Positions 1-10,094 of a stretch of DNA of 64,000 nucleotides are shown here, in pieces. Each line of letters opens with the position of its first letter. Within the stretch, counting starts at the first letter, position 1. The notes beneath the pieces are model-generated. The model was not told where the DNA came from. It made no database searches and saw only the letters and a program-made list of their open reading frames with translations. The DNA is from Sphingobacterium lumbrici (lineage in GTDB: Bacteria; Bacteroidota; Bacteroidia; Sphingobacteriales; Sphingobacteriaceae): positions 478,607-542,606 of the forward strand of contig NZ_SRZY01000023.1 of assembly GCF_006476045.1 (NCBI RefSeq), given 5' to 3'. The position numbers were made by a program, and so were the translations under genes.

Positions 1-402
1 GAACTGAATCTCATTTGCCGGGATGAAAATAGAGTCCGGATGTGGCAGGATACAATATTCCTGACCATCACCTTCTACTTGGACAATCACCTTCCTGTTT
101 TCGGAAGAGATTCTGCCATCCGCTTGTAGCAAAAGTGGAAAACTACCGGAACCCGGTTTATTAAACACCATAGACTCGACCTGATTCAGCGGTGTCAAAT
201 AAGAAAATTCGACTACATCTTTGTAGAAATTTCTAACCGTTGCCGAGTTTGGATTTAATACAGCTTGATTCATGAAATAGACAAAATTATCTCCGGAGTA
301 CTTTGCAGGCTCCTCTTTCTTACAAGCGGTCAAGGCAAACACAGTGGCCATTACTAATAATAAGCCGCTATAGCTGTTTTTTAATTTTTTTATAGTATTC
401 AT
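1..402 (-). CDS. DUF4843-like SusCD-associated lipoprotein (partial, C-terminus outside window)
   Basis: The reading frame opens at an ATG at 402 and runs off the left edge, so only about 134 N-terminal residues are visible. The N-terminus is a lipoprotein signal: a hydrophobic stretch ending in the lipobox LTAC, followed by KKEEP. The next part (GDNFVYFMNQAVLNPNS, then a region around VVEFSYLTPL) resembles the DUF4843 lipoproteins that commonly follow SusD in Bacteroidota. It lies 29 bp after the SusD stop on the same strand, so it is probably the next gene of that import operon. An outer-membrane accessory or substrate-binding role is inferred from context only. The family call is from recognition of the pattern and could be wrong because the C-terminal half is missing. 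Confidence 0.7.
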   Translation of the reverse strand, partial: MNTIKKLKNSYSGLLLVMATVFALTACKKEEPAKYSGDNFVYFMNQAVLNPNSATVRNFYKDVVEFSYLTPLNQVESMVFNKPGSGSFPLLLQADGRISSENRKVIVQVEGDGQEYCILPHPDSIFIPANEIQF

Positions 403-431
403 AAAACTATCTTCTTAAGTATCACTAAATA

Positions 432-1892
432 TTACCTATAAAACGCCTCATCTTCTGGTAGAGGTACAATATATTTCGCATCATTCATCGACACCGATCC
501 GACACCCGTCACCGCCGGAATCGTAGGCATATTGAGGCGTTTAAACAAAAAGAACACCTGGCCTTCTCCGATAAATTCGCGCTGATATTCATCACGTACA
601 ACGTTGAGTAGTGCCGTTGCGCTGCTCTGTGCATTGTACGCTATTGGTGCCAATCCCTTCGCCAAGCGGAGCTTGTTCAGATATCCATAGCCCTGCTCTA
701 GCACAGGTGATGTTTCAGCTGCAATCAGATATAGTTCAGATTTACGAATCAACGGCTGATAGTAACGTACCCCTTCGTCATTGATTACCCCCTCACTTTG
801 TTTGACCAATACTTGGTAAGACTTGTTCCCCTCTGTACCAGCTTTAAACCAATATTTGAGTCTTAAGTCCGTTGAAGCCGGATCATATAACATATTCAAT
901 CGTGCCGGCAGTACCGCAAATATATCTTCGTCTTTCACCAAAGGGCTAAAACGATCCCGGTAGATCTCGTACATCCTTTTATTTTCAATTCCGAAGAACG
1001 ATTCTTTACTCAATAAAGGATCCCTGGCAAATTCCAGTTCGGTCAACCAAGGGAAGAAACCTTCGTGCGCTTCCATAACAGAAGATACCGCTTCCCAGGC
1101 TTCTGCTTTCATTCCCGCATAAAGCAATACCCTGGCGGCCAGTGCTTTCACGGCAAAGTAATTAAAGCGTCGGTGGCGATTTGACATATAGTCAACCCCT
1201 GCACCTGATTCGGATTGTCCGATTCGGTTTGCACCTGTAGTACGTACGGGGTCTTTGTCCAGCAGTGTCATAGCTGTGGTCAGATCTTTCATGATCTCCA
1301 CAATCACCTCATTAGCTGGTAATAGTGGCTGAGCTACAGCTGTTGCACTCCGTATATAAGGAATCGATAGGGCATCCGGATCCTTCTGGTACACTGGTCC
1401 AAACAAGCGCAATTGATCAAAATGAAGAAAAGCACGTATGGCGTGAGCCTCACCCAATAAGATGTCCTGTTTTTCCCGGTTTAATACATCAAAGCCGGGC
1501 TCGCTTAGTTTATCACAAAAATTATTTACACCAAGTAAGCTTCGGTAAGCTCCTTTCCATACATTCGTCACCAGCGACTTTACGGACGCTTGCGTATAGT
1601 TGAAATCTTTCAAGTAAGCTTGTGCCCCAAATCCTTGGGCATAATAATATTGACCGAACTGCTCGATCATATTCAGCGTCATCTGATCGCCGTAAAGCTG
1701 CGCTTCGGCTAAAGACTGATAAAGAGCATTTAAGGTCGCTTCCACCCCCTTTTCTGTTGAGAAAGCTTCCTTTTCAAACATATAATCCCGCGGCTGCACT
1801 TCCAAAAATTTATCACAAGCTACTGTTTGCAGAAGCAGTACAGCAGCTAAAGCGAATTTAAACAGCCTTTTATTAATTTTTAATTTTTTCAT
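432..1892 (-). CDS. RagB/SusD family nutrient-uptake outer membrane lipoprotein
   Basis: This is a SusD-type surface lipoprotein of 486 residues, a normal length for the family. SusD proteins cap a SusC barrel and capture the nutrient before import. The signal peptide ends in the lipobox QTVAC at about residue 26 and is followed by DKFLEVQPRD, the typical SusD N-terminus (C-[DN]-x-[FL]-L-x-x-x-P). The C-terminal third carries the usual ELYLIAAE helix and GEGQVFFLFKRLN, close to the RRxEL.GEG..F.DL.R motif of the family. It starts 7 bp after the SusC stop, so the two are certainly co-transcribed. The substrate is unknown; the thioredoxin-like genes upstream give no direct clue. Confidence 0.93.
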   Translation of the reverse strand: MKKLKINKRLFKFALAAVLLLQTVACDKFLEVQPRDYMFEKEAFSTEKGVEATLNALYQSLAEAQLYGDQMTLNMIEQFGQYYYAQGFGAQAYLKDFNYTQASVKSLVTNVWKGAYRSLLGVNNFCDKLSEPGFDVLNREKQDILLGEAHAIRAFLHFDQLRLFGPVYQKDPDALSIPYIRSATAVAQPLLPANEVIVEIMKDLTTAMTLLDKDPVRTTGANRIGQSESGAGVDYMSNRHRRFNYFAVKALAARVLLYAGMKAEAWEAVSSVMEAHEGFFPWLTELEFARDPLLSKESFFGIENKRMYEIYRDRFSPLVKDEDIFAVLPARLNMLYDPASTDLRLKYWFKAGTEGNKSYQVLVKQSEGVINDEGVRYYQPLIRKSELYLIAAETSPVLEQGYGYLNKLRLAKGLAPIAYNAQSSATALLNVVRDEYQREFIGEGQVFFLFKRLNMPTIPAVTGVGSVSMNDAKYIVPLPEDEAFYR

Positions 1893-1899
1893 GACGTTA

Positions 1900-4800
1900 C
1901 TAAAAAGTTAGATTCATATTAAAGGTTACACTACGTTGAAATGGAAAATCTAAACCTCTTTCCATTCTTACGTTAGACAGTTGGAACTTAAATATATTCG
2001 TCGTTGTAAGTCCAAAACCAAGTGTCTGCAAGCCCAGTTTTTTTCGCAATCGTGCTTTCAAACCCTCCGAATATTGATCGACTAGGTCGTAGTTAAAATT
2101 CAATCCGTCTACATAAAACGCATTTTCCTTTTGTAAGAATCGTGAAGACATTCCTAGTGTTGTATTAGAGATACCTAAGAAAGAAGCATCATCACCGATT
2201 TCTTTCCAACGCACATACAGCGCCCTCTTATCTTGGTTAGACTCGATATCAGCAGCACCAATATTCTCCACTTTATTGTAAAGCGCTTTGTTGAATTTCA
2301 TCTCCTGTACTACATAGCGACTATACATCGCTATCGTAAATCGTTTGTAGCGCACACTTAGGTTAATATTCCCCTGTGTCATCGCCCTACTAGTTCCGAT
2401 AGCCACTTCATTGTTTTTATCAAACAAGTAGGTGTAATTGCCGTCTTTATCTAAGAACACCTCAAAACCCCTTGCTTGCCCAATTCCTAAAGAACGTACG
2501 GCCCATACATCATCCGGACTAGAACCATCTGTATAACGTTGCAAGAAATTATTACCGCGGGCGATATCATTAAACTTATCCAATTGGTCCCCTAAGCCAC
2601 TGTATTCACTCTTGTAGAAAAGCGGTGTATTAATGCCGAGGTTGACGGTCCAATCCCTCGTATTCTTCAAGCGGATATCAGCAATAAACTCCAGGCCTGT
2701 AGAAGTTAGCTTTCCGATATTCTTCGGAATCCCTTCAGGCAAACCGACAGACAATGGTAGCGGAATCGCCACAATCAATGGGTCGGTCACATTCCGGTAA
2801 CCGCTTAGCGACACGGACAGCTTCTTGAAAAATTTCCCGGATAGCATATAACTCAGGTTGTACGTCTTCGTCCACTCAAGATTAGGATTTCCTAATCCAT
2901 TGAATTGGTAAGCCTCCCCAAAGAAGCTTGGATCATTATTCAAAATATACGTACTCCGCGAGCCAAAGTTTCCCGCATTTTGATTACCCGTCAAACCGAA
3001 GTTGGCCGATAAGTTCAAATAGTCTACCACATCTGAATTGGCAAGGAATGCCTCTTTGCTGATATTCCATCCTGCACCAACGGCATAAAAAGATTGGTAA
3101 GGATTATCACTACCAAAATTGCTCGTCCCGGATAGGTTATACGAAAAATCCAAGTTATAGCGCATATCATACGAATAGTTCATAGAACCAATTACCGCTA
3201 TAGAGTTACTTTCTGCTGTAGACCCTCCCGGTTTACTATTGGGTCTATAACTTCTTGCTAAGTAAATAAGCGGCTCGGCCGTACTTGCAAAACCTACGGC
3301 TGACATGGATAGCCGATCACTCTTTCTTTGTCCTATATCGCCACGCAAGTTCATATTTACGATATGTTTTGAGGCAAATATCTTCCTTAAATTACCTGCA
3401 AGAAAATATCTAAAAGACTCCGCACTGGAACTGTTATACTCATAGGTACCTCGTTCTGCATCGATTTTGGTATCAAATATAGTATTCAGCGGAGAGGTAA
3501 AGAAATCGGACTGACCTGTTGACTTGCTATACTGAATCCCCGTAGATAAACGCATAAAAGGCAATACATCCCAGTTAGCCATTAGGTTATTTGCGATGGT
3601 CAACCCGGTCACGGTATTTTTATAGGGTAGATTAGCATTGTACAACGGGTTAGCATAGGTATAATCCCGAGCAGATAGCTCACCACGCGCGTTATAATAC
3701 TCCGCGTAGTGCTGCTCCAGATACCGCATGCTATTATTAACCACATAATAAGGCGGTATTCTTACGTATTGGGTAAATGTACCATAAGGACTTCCTTCTC
3801 TGTTCTCTCCTGAAATCGTTAAGTTGTTCGATATATTCAATTTCCCTTTTCGATAGGAGAGATTCGCATAGCCCGACTTATTTTTATTCTCAGCACCCTT
3901 CATCACACCAACGTTACTACCTGCGGTAAGACCTATGTTATAACTGAAAAAATTATCTCCCCCCATGACAGACAAAGCATGATTCAATACGGTAGAAGTC
4001 TGGAGTGGCACTTTTTTCCAATCTTCATCAACCCCACTCAATACCGCATTTTCTCGAAAGCTATGCTTTAGTTCAGGGATTACCAGATTACGTCCAACGG
4101 CCCAATCCCTCGCAAAAGGACCTGGACCATTGTCCATTGAGGTCAATTCCTGAAATTTCAGCAACTCTGCCGCATTCATCATATTATAACTAGTCAGATC
4201 CGGCATAGCGATGGTAGAGGTAGCGTTGTAAGACACGCGAAGATCTCCAGGTGTAGGGCGAATCGTCTCCACGACCACGACCCCGTTCGCCGAGCGTGAA
4301 CCATACAGCGCTGTTGAGGCTGCATCCTTCAGCAAGGTCAGACTAGCGATACGGTTTACATCTAGCCCCACAATCGTAGCTAACGTAGTTTCAAAACCAT
4401 CCAATATAAATAAGGGCTGATTTGGATCTTGCTCATACTCCAACTTCAGTTGCTGGCTGTATTGGCTTCCAGTAGGCAACGGTACACTTCTGCTTCCACG
4501 AATCTCTACTTGAGGCAATTGATTCGGATCTGATCCAAGCTCATTATTTCTAATGATCTTAAAGGATGGATCCAGCATATTCAATCCTTCCAAAATATTC
4601 TGTCTACTGGCATTGCGTAATTCTTTTCCCGAAAAACTGCGTGTCGCTCCGGTAAAGATTTCTTTGTTCATTTCGAAAATCCCTGTATTCACGATGACTT
4701 CCTCTAGCTCATCACTGCTCATCTTCATCGTGACGATCATCTTATTCTCCAAACTGCGGTATAACCAACCGTTTCCAATTTCGATCTTCTGTCCAATTTT

Positions 4801-5337
4801 GACAGAGAATACAGTGCTCGCACGGAACCGAACAGGATGGAAACCTAATAGAGATATGACCATATCTTCTTTAGGATCCATAATATTCATTTTGAACTTT
4901 CCATCCAATTCTGAGACTACTTTAGTCTTTGTATTAAGGATAGACAGCGTGACACCACTCAACTTATTCCCCTGCTCATCGACGACTTCTCCCTCAATAT
5001 GACCACCTCTTTCCTGTTGCCTAGGAGATTCTGTTTCCGTTACAAGCGGTGATTTGATAATTACTGCATTCCCTCTAAAAGAGTAGTCCAGATTTTTTTC
5101 TTTCAAAATCTGGCTCAATGCAGCTTCAAGCGTCACATTTTTCAAATCGACGGTAACTTTACCTGCATCTTTGATATGACTTTCATTGTAAACGATATCA
5201 TACCCCGTCTGCTTCTTTATTTCAAGTAGCACTTCTTCCAAAGAAGCATTCCTTTTATTAAGGGACACTTGTCCAAAAGCAGTCATCCCAAATAAAGGAA
5301 TCAGCAACAAACTGATAAAATGTAATTTTATATTCAT
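1900..5337 (-). CDS. SusC/RagA family TonB-linked outer membrane receptor with N-terminal STN signalling domain
   Basis: A TonB-dependent outer membrane importer of 1145 residues. In order it shows a signal peptide (1-22), an STN domain (about 24-95: ASLEEVLLEIKKQTGYDIVY and the GNAVIIK end), a carboxypeptidase-regulatory-like beta-sandwich (about 113-200), a TonB-box-like stretch (EEVIVNTG, near 212), a plug ending in DAASTALYGSRSANGVVVV (the classic SusC plug signature) and a long C-terminal barrel. The STN domain is the part that contacts FecR in trans-envelope signalling, which fits the FecI/FecR pair encoded upstream on the same strand. The partner SusD follows 7 bp downstream. A 194-bp gap before the start may hold its own promoter, perhaps recognised by the sigma factor encoded at 10095-10664; no consensus can be proven from one copy. 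Confidence 0.95.
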   Translation of the reverse strand: MNIKLHFISLLLIPLFGMTAFGQVSLNKRNASLEEVLLEIKKQTGYDIVYNESHIKDAGKVTVDLKNVTLEAALSQILKEKNLDYSFRGNAVIIKSPLVTETESPRQQERGGHIEGEVVDEQGNKLSGVTLSILNTKTKVVSELDGKFKMNIMDPKEDMVISLLGFHPVRFRASTVFSVKIGQKIEIGNGWLYRSLENKMIVTMKMSSDELEEVIVNTGIFEMNKEIFTGATRSFSGKELRNASRQNILEGLNMLDPSFKIIRNNELGSDPNQLPQVEIRGSRSVPLPTGSQYSQQLKLEYEQDPNQPLFILDGFETTLATIVGLDVNRIASLTLLKDAASTALYGSRSANGVVVVETIRPTPGDLRVSYNATSTIAMPDLTSYNMMNAAELLKFQELTSMDNGPGPFARDWAVGRNLVIPELKHSFRENAVLSGVDEDWKKVPLQTSTVLNHALSVMGGDNFFSYNIGLTAGSNVGVMKGAENKNKSGYANLSYRKGKLNISNNLTISGENREGSPYGTFTQYVRIPPYYVVNNSMRYLEQHYAEYYNARGELSARDYTYANPLYNANLPYKNTVTGLTIANNLMANWDVLPFMRLSTGIQYSKSTGQSDFFTSPLNTIFDTKIDAERGTYEYNSSSAESFRYFLAGNLRKIFASKHIVNMNLRGDIGQRKSDRLSMSAVGFASTAEPLIYLARSYRPNSKPGGSTAESNSIAVIGSMNYSYDMRYNLDFSYNLSGTSNFGSDNPYQSFYAVGAGWNISKEAFLANSDVVDYLNLSANFGLTGNQNAGNFGSRSTYILNNDPSFFGEAYQFNGLGNPNLEWTKTYNLSYMLSGKFFKKLSVSLSGYRNVTDPLIVAIPLPLSVGLPEGIPKNIGKLTSTGLEFIADIRLKNTRDWTVNLGINTPLFYKSEYSGLGDQLDKFNDIARGNNFLQRYTDGSSPDDVWAVRSLGIGQARGFEVFLDKDGNYTYLFDKNNEVAIGTSRAMTQGNINLSVRYKRFTIAMYSRYVVQEMKFNKALYNKVENIGAADIESNQDKRALYVRWKEIGDDASFLGISNTTLGMSSRFLQKENAFYVDGLNFNYDLVDQYSEGLKARLRKKLGLQTLGFGLTTTNIFKFQLSNVRMERGLDFPFQRSVTFNMNLTF

Positions 5338-5531
5338 AATTTAATTGATTATTGTTTTCAAATCTAAATACACCTCTCCTTCCCCAAGGAGTCACACATA
5401 TCCAACCGGAATAATGCAGCGAGAAAAGGTTACATCATAATAATTGGCACTTTCTATCTTTCTAACACAATAACTTCACACCTCTTTTGCCGAAAATCGG
5501 AGACTCACGACAAAATCCTTTCCCTTGCTTT

Positions 5532-6740
5532 TTACAAAGCCTTTCTACGCTTAAATTTCGCAATCTGGCCTTCAAATGCTGAAATTGGATACTGTGCACT
5601 CGGTTTTATTCGCAACAAAGCGATCGCTTTTTCCTCTACCTCAATAGCTTTGTCGATTTCCCCGATTTCAACCAAGAGACAGGCATACGCATCCATAAAA
5701 TAAGCATTCTCATACTTCATTGCTACCGAAGCTATTTCCGCTGCTTTATTCAAAACATAAGGATCCCTAGCATATTTTAGCAATTTGCGACAAACCTCGT
5801 TCATATAGTTAATATGAAATTCCAAATTAGGATCAGGATATTTCGTAAACATCACCTGCATCAAATCCACATAAGTTTTCTTATCTCCATTTATATCTGC
5901 GATGATTGCGTCACATTGCATGATTAGTCGCTCCTTTTCCCGGAAATCCGATGCAGCAAACTCCGCTTTTAAATCCGCAAGATCCTCCGCCGCAAATACA
6001 CTGTTCGCAGCTTTATGGATTGAATTACGGTAAACACTGACCATATAATCAGCAACGACATCTGCCGTATATTTCTGATCAAAGGCAGCCTGGTTTTTAA
6101 CAATAAACTTAAAAACCGGAGAATCTTCACTCCTAACATAACGGCTTATGAAATACCAACTACCTTCATCGTTCCATTTAGACTGCGGCAATTGCTGAAA
6201 ATATTCATCAACAACCACTCCTATATTCTGACGAAGACCTTCCACACGCAGCAGATATTTCTTCATAAACTCGAAATCTCTATTCCCATTCTTATATTCC
6301 GAAACGAGGTATTCCATAGCTTCTCCAGAGGAGGATTTTTTTCCAAAGTCTAGAAAAGTCGCCGCATCCAATGCACCCTCACGCTTATTAATCAGCTTAC
6401 CTTCTCCATCAATAAACAACAAGGAAGGGTATGCCTTAATACTATAAAGCTTGGCCAGTGCCGGCCCATCCCCCTTTTCCATATCAATTTTAGCGTTGAT
6501 AAAATTGGCATTAAAGTAATCAGCAACTTCATTTCTCGTGAATACTTCAGCTGCGATCTTCTTACAAGGGCCGCACCAAGTGGTAAAAGCATCCATAAAA
6601 ATTGGCTTTTTCTCTTTAGCGGCCTTCGCTTTGATTTCTTCCCAACTACCTGTTTCAAAGACAATAGATCTATCTTGCGCCACTGACGTTAAGCTTAAGA
6701 AAATACCCACTGCACTAATATATATATATATTAATTTCAT
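5532..6740 (-). CDS. secreted thioredoxin-domain protein
   Basis: A 402-residue exported protein. A signal peptide (1-21, ending SVAQ) is followed by a thioredoxin domain at about 25-130 with the redox motif WCGPCK in the context MDAFTTWCGPCKK and a cis-Pro region (AYPSLLFID). The remaining 270 residues are helical and lack a motif I recognise; they resemble the TPR-like tails of Bacteroidota thioredoxin-like proteins. It would act in the periplasm as a disulfide reductase or oxidase. It is the last of three thioredoxin-fold genes between FecR and SusC on the same strand, 47 bp after the previous one, so its job is probably linked to that import system. Its target is unknown. Confidence 0.88.
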   Translation of the reverse strand: MKLIYIYISAVGIFLSLTSVAQDRSIVFETGSWEEIKAKAAKEKKPIFMDAFTTWCGPCKKIAAEVFTRNEVADYFNANFINAKIDMEKGDGPALAKLYSIKAYPSLLFIDGEGKLINKREGALDAATFLDFGKKSSSGEAMEYLVSEYKNGNRDFEFMKKYLLRVEGLRQNIGVVVDEYFQQLPQSKWNDEGSWYFISRYVRSEDSPVFKFIVKNQAAFDQKYTADVVADYMVSVYRNSIHKAANSVFAAEDLADLKAEFAASDFREKERLIMQCDAIIADINGDKKTYVDLMQVMFTKYPDPNLEFHINYMNEVCRKLLKYARDPYVLNKAAEIASVAMKYENAYFMDAYACLLVEIGEIDKAIEVEEKAIALLRIKPSAQYPISAFEGQIAKFKRRKAL

Positions 6741-6787
6741 AATCGTATCGTATAATTTTCAATGATCAGCTCAATCACATCAAGCAA

Positions 6788-7696
6788 TTACTTTGTATTT
6801 TTGTTCTTTAATAGGTTCTCGATTGTCATATCCATTTCAGGTAACTTGAATGGATTGTAAGCGGCTAATCCAAAACGAATAATACCCGATTGGTCAATTA
6901 CGTAAGAAGTAGGATAAGTCTTAATTTTGTATTGTTCACTAATCTCTCCACGTCTACTTGGAATCTGCGTAAAATGGAATGAGTCTTTTGTTACAGCCTT
7001 TATTTTATCTGCTGTATTATTATTGACCTCAAAAGCGAGAAATACCACATCCTTACCTTTGTATTTTTCCACCATCTTATTTAATTCCGGCATTTCCTTT
7101 TTACAGGGACCGCAACCAATAAACCAAAAATTCAATACCACGACTTTACTCCTCAACTCGTTAAGATCATACTTTACACCATCCACGTCAGTCACAGAAA
7201 AGAAAGGTGCCGGCTTTCCCAATTGCGAAGCAATGATTTTTTCCCGTTCTATACTTTGAGGCGTTACCTCTTCTACCAAAGCCCGCAACGTGGCGATAGC
7301 CTTATCTTTATCAGCTTGTGTACCCTTACGGATCACCTTGGCAGCAATTACAAAATCATCGTTAACATACACATCTGCAGCCCATTGGTACCCTCCATAT
7401 TCTATGAAATTGCTGAACGTCGTATTGTGGATGCTTTTATAATCTTCTCCTAAATACAAAATATCATATTTCGTAACACCCTTAGCTTCCGTCAGCGCTT
7501 CAGCACGTTTCAAATCGGCATCAGACTCAATTTTTCGCAATCCGGTCAAATATTTCTTTTTATTTGCTTCGATTTTCTCGTTATCAATAGCTTGCGATGT
7601 CGAGTTACCTTTGCTATCACTAACTGCCTGCGCTTGTGCAAAGTCCATCATGGACATCATGAACAAAGTGGCTAGTATAACTTGTCTTATTAGCAT
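6788..7696 (-). CDS. TlpA-like periplasmic thiol-disulfide oxidoreductase
   Basis: A 302-residue protein with a signal peptide (1-23, ending AQAQA), a family-specific N-terminal region (about 25-155) and a C-terminal AhpC/TSA-TlpA domain (about 165-300). The catalytic CxxC is GCGPC in VVLNFWFIGCGPCKKEMPELN, and TYPTSYVID supplies the cis-proline loop. TlpA/ResA proteins reduce disulfides of extracytoplasmic proteins. This and the gene just upstream are paralogs with the same domain order and the same AKY(N)PF tail (AAYNPFKLPEMD versus VAVNPFSIKEMD), so they probably arose by tandem duplication. It is 47 bp from the following thioredoxin gene, consistent with one transcript. Confidence 0.9.
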   Translation of the reverse strand: MLIRQVILATLFMMSMMDFAQAQAVSDSKGNSTSQAIDNEKIEANKKKYLTGLRKIESDADLKRAEALTEAKGVTKYDILYLGEDYKSIHNTTFSNFIEYGGYQWAADVYVNDDFVIAAKVIRKGTQADKDKAIATLRALVEEVTPQSIEREKIIASQLGKPAPFFSVTDVDGVKYDLNELRSKVVVLNFWFIGCGPCKKEMPELNKMVEKYKGKDVVFLAFEVNNNTADKIKAVTKDSFHFTQIPSRRGEISEQYKIKTYPTSYVIDQSGIIRFGLAAYNPFKLPEMDMTIENLLKNKNTK

Positions 7697-7792
7697 AATA
7701 CGTATTGGTTAAAAATTCATTTGTAGTCTCAGCTCCAAGCTCTTTTAGTCAGTGTTCGCTCCTGAGCGATTACAAATTAAGTGTAAGTATTT

Positions 7793-8707
7793 TTATTTTA
7801 GCAGCTTAGGAAGCAATTCATCCATCTCCTTAATAGAGAAAGGATTTACCGCTACCCAGCCCATACGAATAATTCCCTCTTTGTCTATTACAAAATTTGC
7901 AGGCGCGACCTTTGCATCATACAACAAGGATGCTTCCCTTCCTCCTAATGCCACTTGGTAAGAGAAAGGCACCCTTTTTACGAATTTCTCGACATCCTCT
8001 TTTGTCGTCTCATCACGAATATCAGGTGCCAAGAACACAATATCGTTACTACCTTTATACTTGTCCGCGATCGCATTCAATTCCGGAATTTCTTTAATAC
8101 AAGGTGTACATTGTGTAAACCAGAAGTTCAATACCACGACCTTTCCTTTGAGGCTTTTAATACTCACCTCTTTACCATCGAGTGTTTTCACTGTAAAATC
8201 CGGCGCAGGTTTTCCTACCAATAGATTGACCTCTTTGTTATTCTGCCCCATACTACCTCTAGGCATAAAATATCCTTTTAACTCAGCTCGTTTTGCTTCC
8301 TGCTCTTCAGGAGTCCCTTCGCGAAGCACCATGACCTTCTTATTATACCCCCGGTCTAAATAAGATTCGTACATCCATTTTCCGGAAATATCTCTAGTTA
8401 ATTCCACAAATTGTTCAAATGGGATTTTTATATATTCCGCTGTGTAATACTCTTGTTCCGCCAATTTAAAGTCTTTATCTGCTGCAGCCTCATTCACTGC
8501 TTCTTTGAAGTCTTCGCTCGCTTCTTTGATATTAGTTAATCCTCTCAATGCAGCTTCTTTACGCGCGGCAATAGCAGTAGGATTGTGAAAAGATTCCGCT
8601 GTTGAATCAATTTTGACAAATTTGTTGGATTGCGCAACACTATCAGTTACACTCCACACGAGTATCGATACGACTGCTAATAATCTTAAGAAATTCCTGA
8701 TTTTCAT
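7793..8707 (-). CDS. TlpA-like periplasmic thiol-disulfide oxidoreductase (paralog)
   Basis: A 304-residue protein, paralogous to its downstream neighbour. It has a signal peptide (1-25, ending SVAQS), an N-terminal region rich in Lys, Glu and Ala, and a TlpA/AhpC-TSA domain from about 168. Its active site is QCTPC in VVLNFWFTQCTPCIKE, so the dipeptide between the cysteines is Thr-Pro instead of Gly-Pro. That change usually alters redox potential, so the two copies may have different partners or directions of electron flow; this is inference. It is the first gene after FecR (67 bp gap) and is in the same orientation as the whole block. Confidence 0.9.
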   Translation of the reverse strand: MKIRNFLRLLAVVSILVWSVTDSVAQSNKFVKIDSTAESFHNPTAIAARKEAALRGLTNIKEASEDFKEAVNEAAADKDFKLAEQEYYTAEYIKIPFEQFVELTRDISGKWMYESYLDRGYNKKVMVLREGTPEEQEAKRAELKGYFMPRGSMGQNNKEVNLLVGKPAPDFTVKTLDGKEVSIKSLKGKVVVLNFWFTQCTPCIKEIPELNAIADKYKGSNDIVFLAPDIRDETTKEDVEKFVKRVPFSYQVALGGREASLLYDAKVAPANFVIDKEGIIRMGWVAVNPFSIKEMDELLPKLLK

Positions 8708-8774
8708 ACTTTATTTTATTATTAATTATGTTCATTTTATTAGGTCTCCCCCTCCTAAACGGCAGCCGCCAAAA

Positions 8775-9974
8775 CTACTTGTGATCGGCTACAATCACCG
8801 TATTGTCTTTCAGTTCCAGGGAAAAATCCCCCACCTCTTCCAATAGCTCCAAAAGCTCCTTCAAAGAGTTCGTTCTGGAAATAAAACCACCTATCCTCAA
8901 TTTTTCTAAGGAACTGGTATACTTTATCGATACACCATACCACTGGGTAACCTGTTTCAACACATTTTCTATGGATTCATTTTTAAAATAAAAGAAGTTT
9001 TCTTTCCACGCGGTTACAGCATTCAAGTTGGCCTCTCTTTTAAACATTCTATCTCCATCAGAAATAGCTTCTTCGCCTGGATTTAACACCAGATTATCCT
9101 TAGTCTTCAAACTATTTATTTTCACCAATCCATTGACTAAAGTTGTTATTGTATTCGTTGGTGAGTATGCATTAATATTAAAGGATGTCCCCAACACTTC
9201 AATCTCCTGTCCATTGACGTTAACGACAAATGGGGCCTTTGGATTATGAGCCACCTCTAGGTAAACCTCTCCTCTCAACACTTCAATTTCGCGAAAATTC
9301 TTTTCAAAAGACCTCGGATAGCGGACAGAACTCTGGCTGTTCAACCAGATCTTAGTCCCATCCGAAAACGTAACATGGTACTGGCTCCCCTTTGGCGTAC
9401 TTAAAGTCAGCAAAGGCCCTGTGGTAAAAAGTTGCGTTTTTAATGCACCCTCAATTCTCTTAAGAACAGATGAATTGGCATACACACGAACACCATCTTC
9501 ATAACTTATCGAGTCCGCATTCATTACGATTCCTTTTTGGTTCTCCCCCAGCTCCACCAGACTACCGTCCTCTAACGTTAAGATCGCTTTATTGTCTACA
9601 GCCTGAATATCCTTTGTTTCCTTTGTATCGGCCAGCACCACCGACTTTGGGCTTTTAGATTGATCGAAATACAGATACGCTGTCAAGGAGCAGACGAGCA
9701 ACACAACTGCAGCAGCCACTAGTCGAGACCAGCGCAGCACCCTCTTCGTTTCAGACATCCTTACAACCTCATTGTTCAGAGACGCTTCGCTAGAATGCAT
9801 TAATATCTTTACACGCATACGTTTTTGCACTTCCTGCACCGTCTCTGAAGAAACCAAAGTTTTATTTTCTTGAATGTCCCGCAAGTGCCAGCTTTCAACA
9901 AGCGCGCGCTCCGAATCGGAACAAGTACCTTCAACGTACTTGTTAACTAATTCTTCTGCTTTATTTACCGACAT
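8775..9974 (-). CDS. FecR family anti-sigma factor / transmembrane signal transducer
   Basis: A 399-residue inner-membrane regulator. The first 80 residues form the cytoplasmic anti-sigma part (VNKYVEGTCSDSERALVESW), followed by one membrane helix at about 87-108 (AAAVVLLVCSLTAYLYF). The periplasmic part holds the FecR domain (about 190-290: TPKGSQYHVTFSDGTKIWLN, EVAHNPKAPFVV, VLGTSFNINAY) and a C-terminal DUF4974/STN-like domain (about 325-399: FYFKNESIENVLKQVTQWYGV). The family passes substrate occupancy from an STN-bearing receptor to an ECF sigma factor. Here the cognate sigma gene is immediately upstream and the STN-bearing SusC downstream. It starts 120 bp after the sigma gene. Confidence 0.94.
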   Translation of the reverse strand: MSVNKAEELVNKYVEGTCSDSERALVESWHLRDIQENKTLVSSETVQEVQKRMRVKILMHSSEASLNNEVVRMSETKRVLRWSRLVAAAVVLLVCSLTAYLYFDQSKSPKSVVLADTKETKDIQAVDNKAILTLEDGSLVELGENQKGIVMNADSISYEDGVRVYANSSVLKRIEGALKTQLFTTGPLLTLSTPKGSQYHVTFSDGTKIWLNSQSSVRYPRSFEKNFREIEVLRGEVYLEVAHNPKAPFVVNVNGQEIEVLGTSFNINAYSPTNTITTLVNGLVKINSLKTKDNLVLNPGEEAISDGDRMFKREANLNAVTAWKENFFYFKNESIENVLKQVTQWYGVSIKYTSSLEKLRIGGFISRTNSLKELLELLEEVGDFSLELKDNTVIVADHK

Positions 9975-10094
9975 TCTTTATTAAGGTTTATCATACTTTA
10001 CCCCTATAAGTAAGTTAAGGGAGAGCTAGGGCCCAGATAAAAATAAAATATTTTTTAATGTAGGGCAAAATGTAGCTCATAGCCCCACGCTTTA

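Noticed and set aside
4553..5002. 149-codon plus-strand ORF
   Set aside because: Antisense to the plug and regulatory-like domain of the SusC receptor; no family features.
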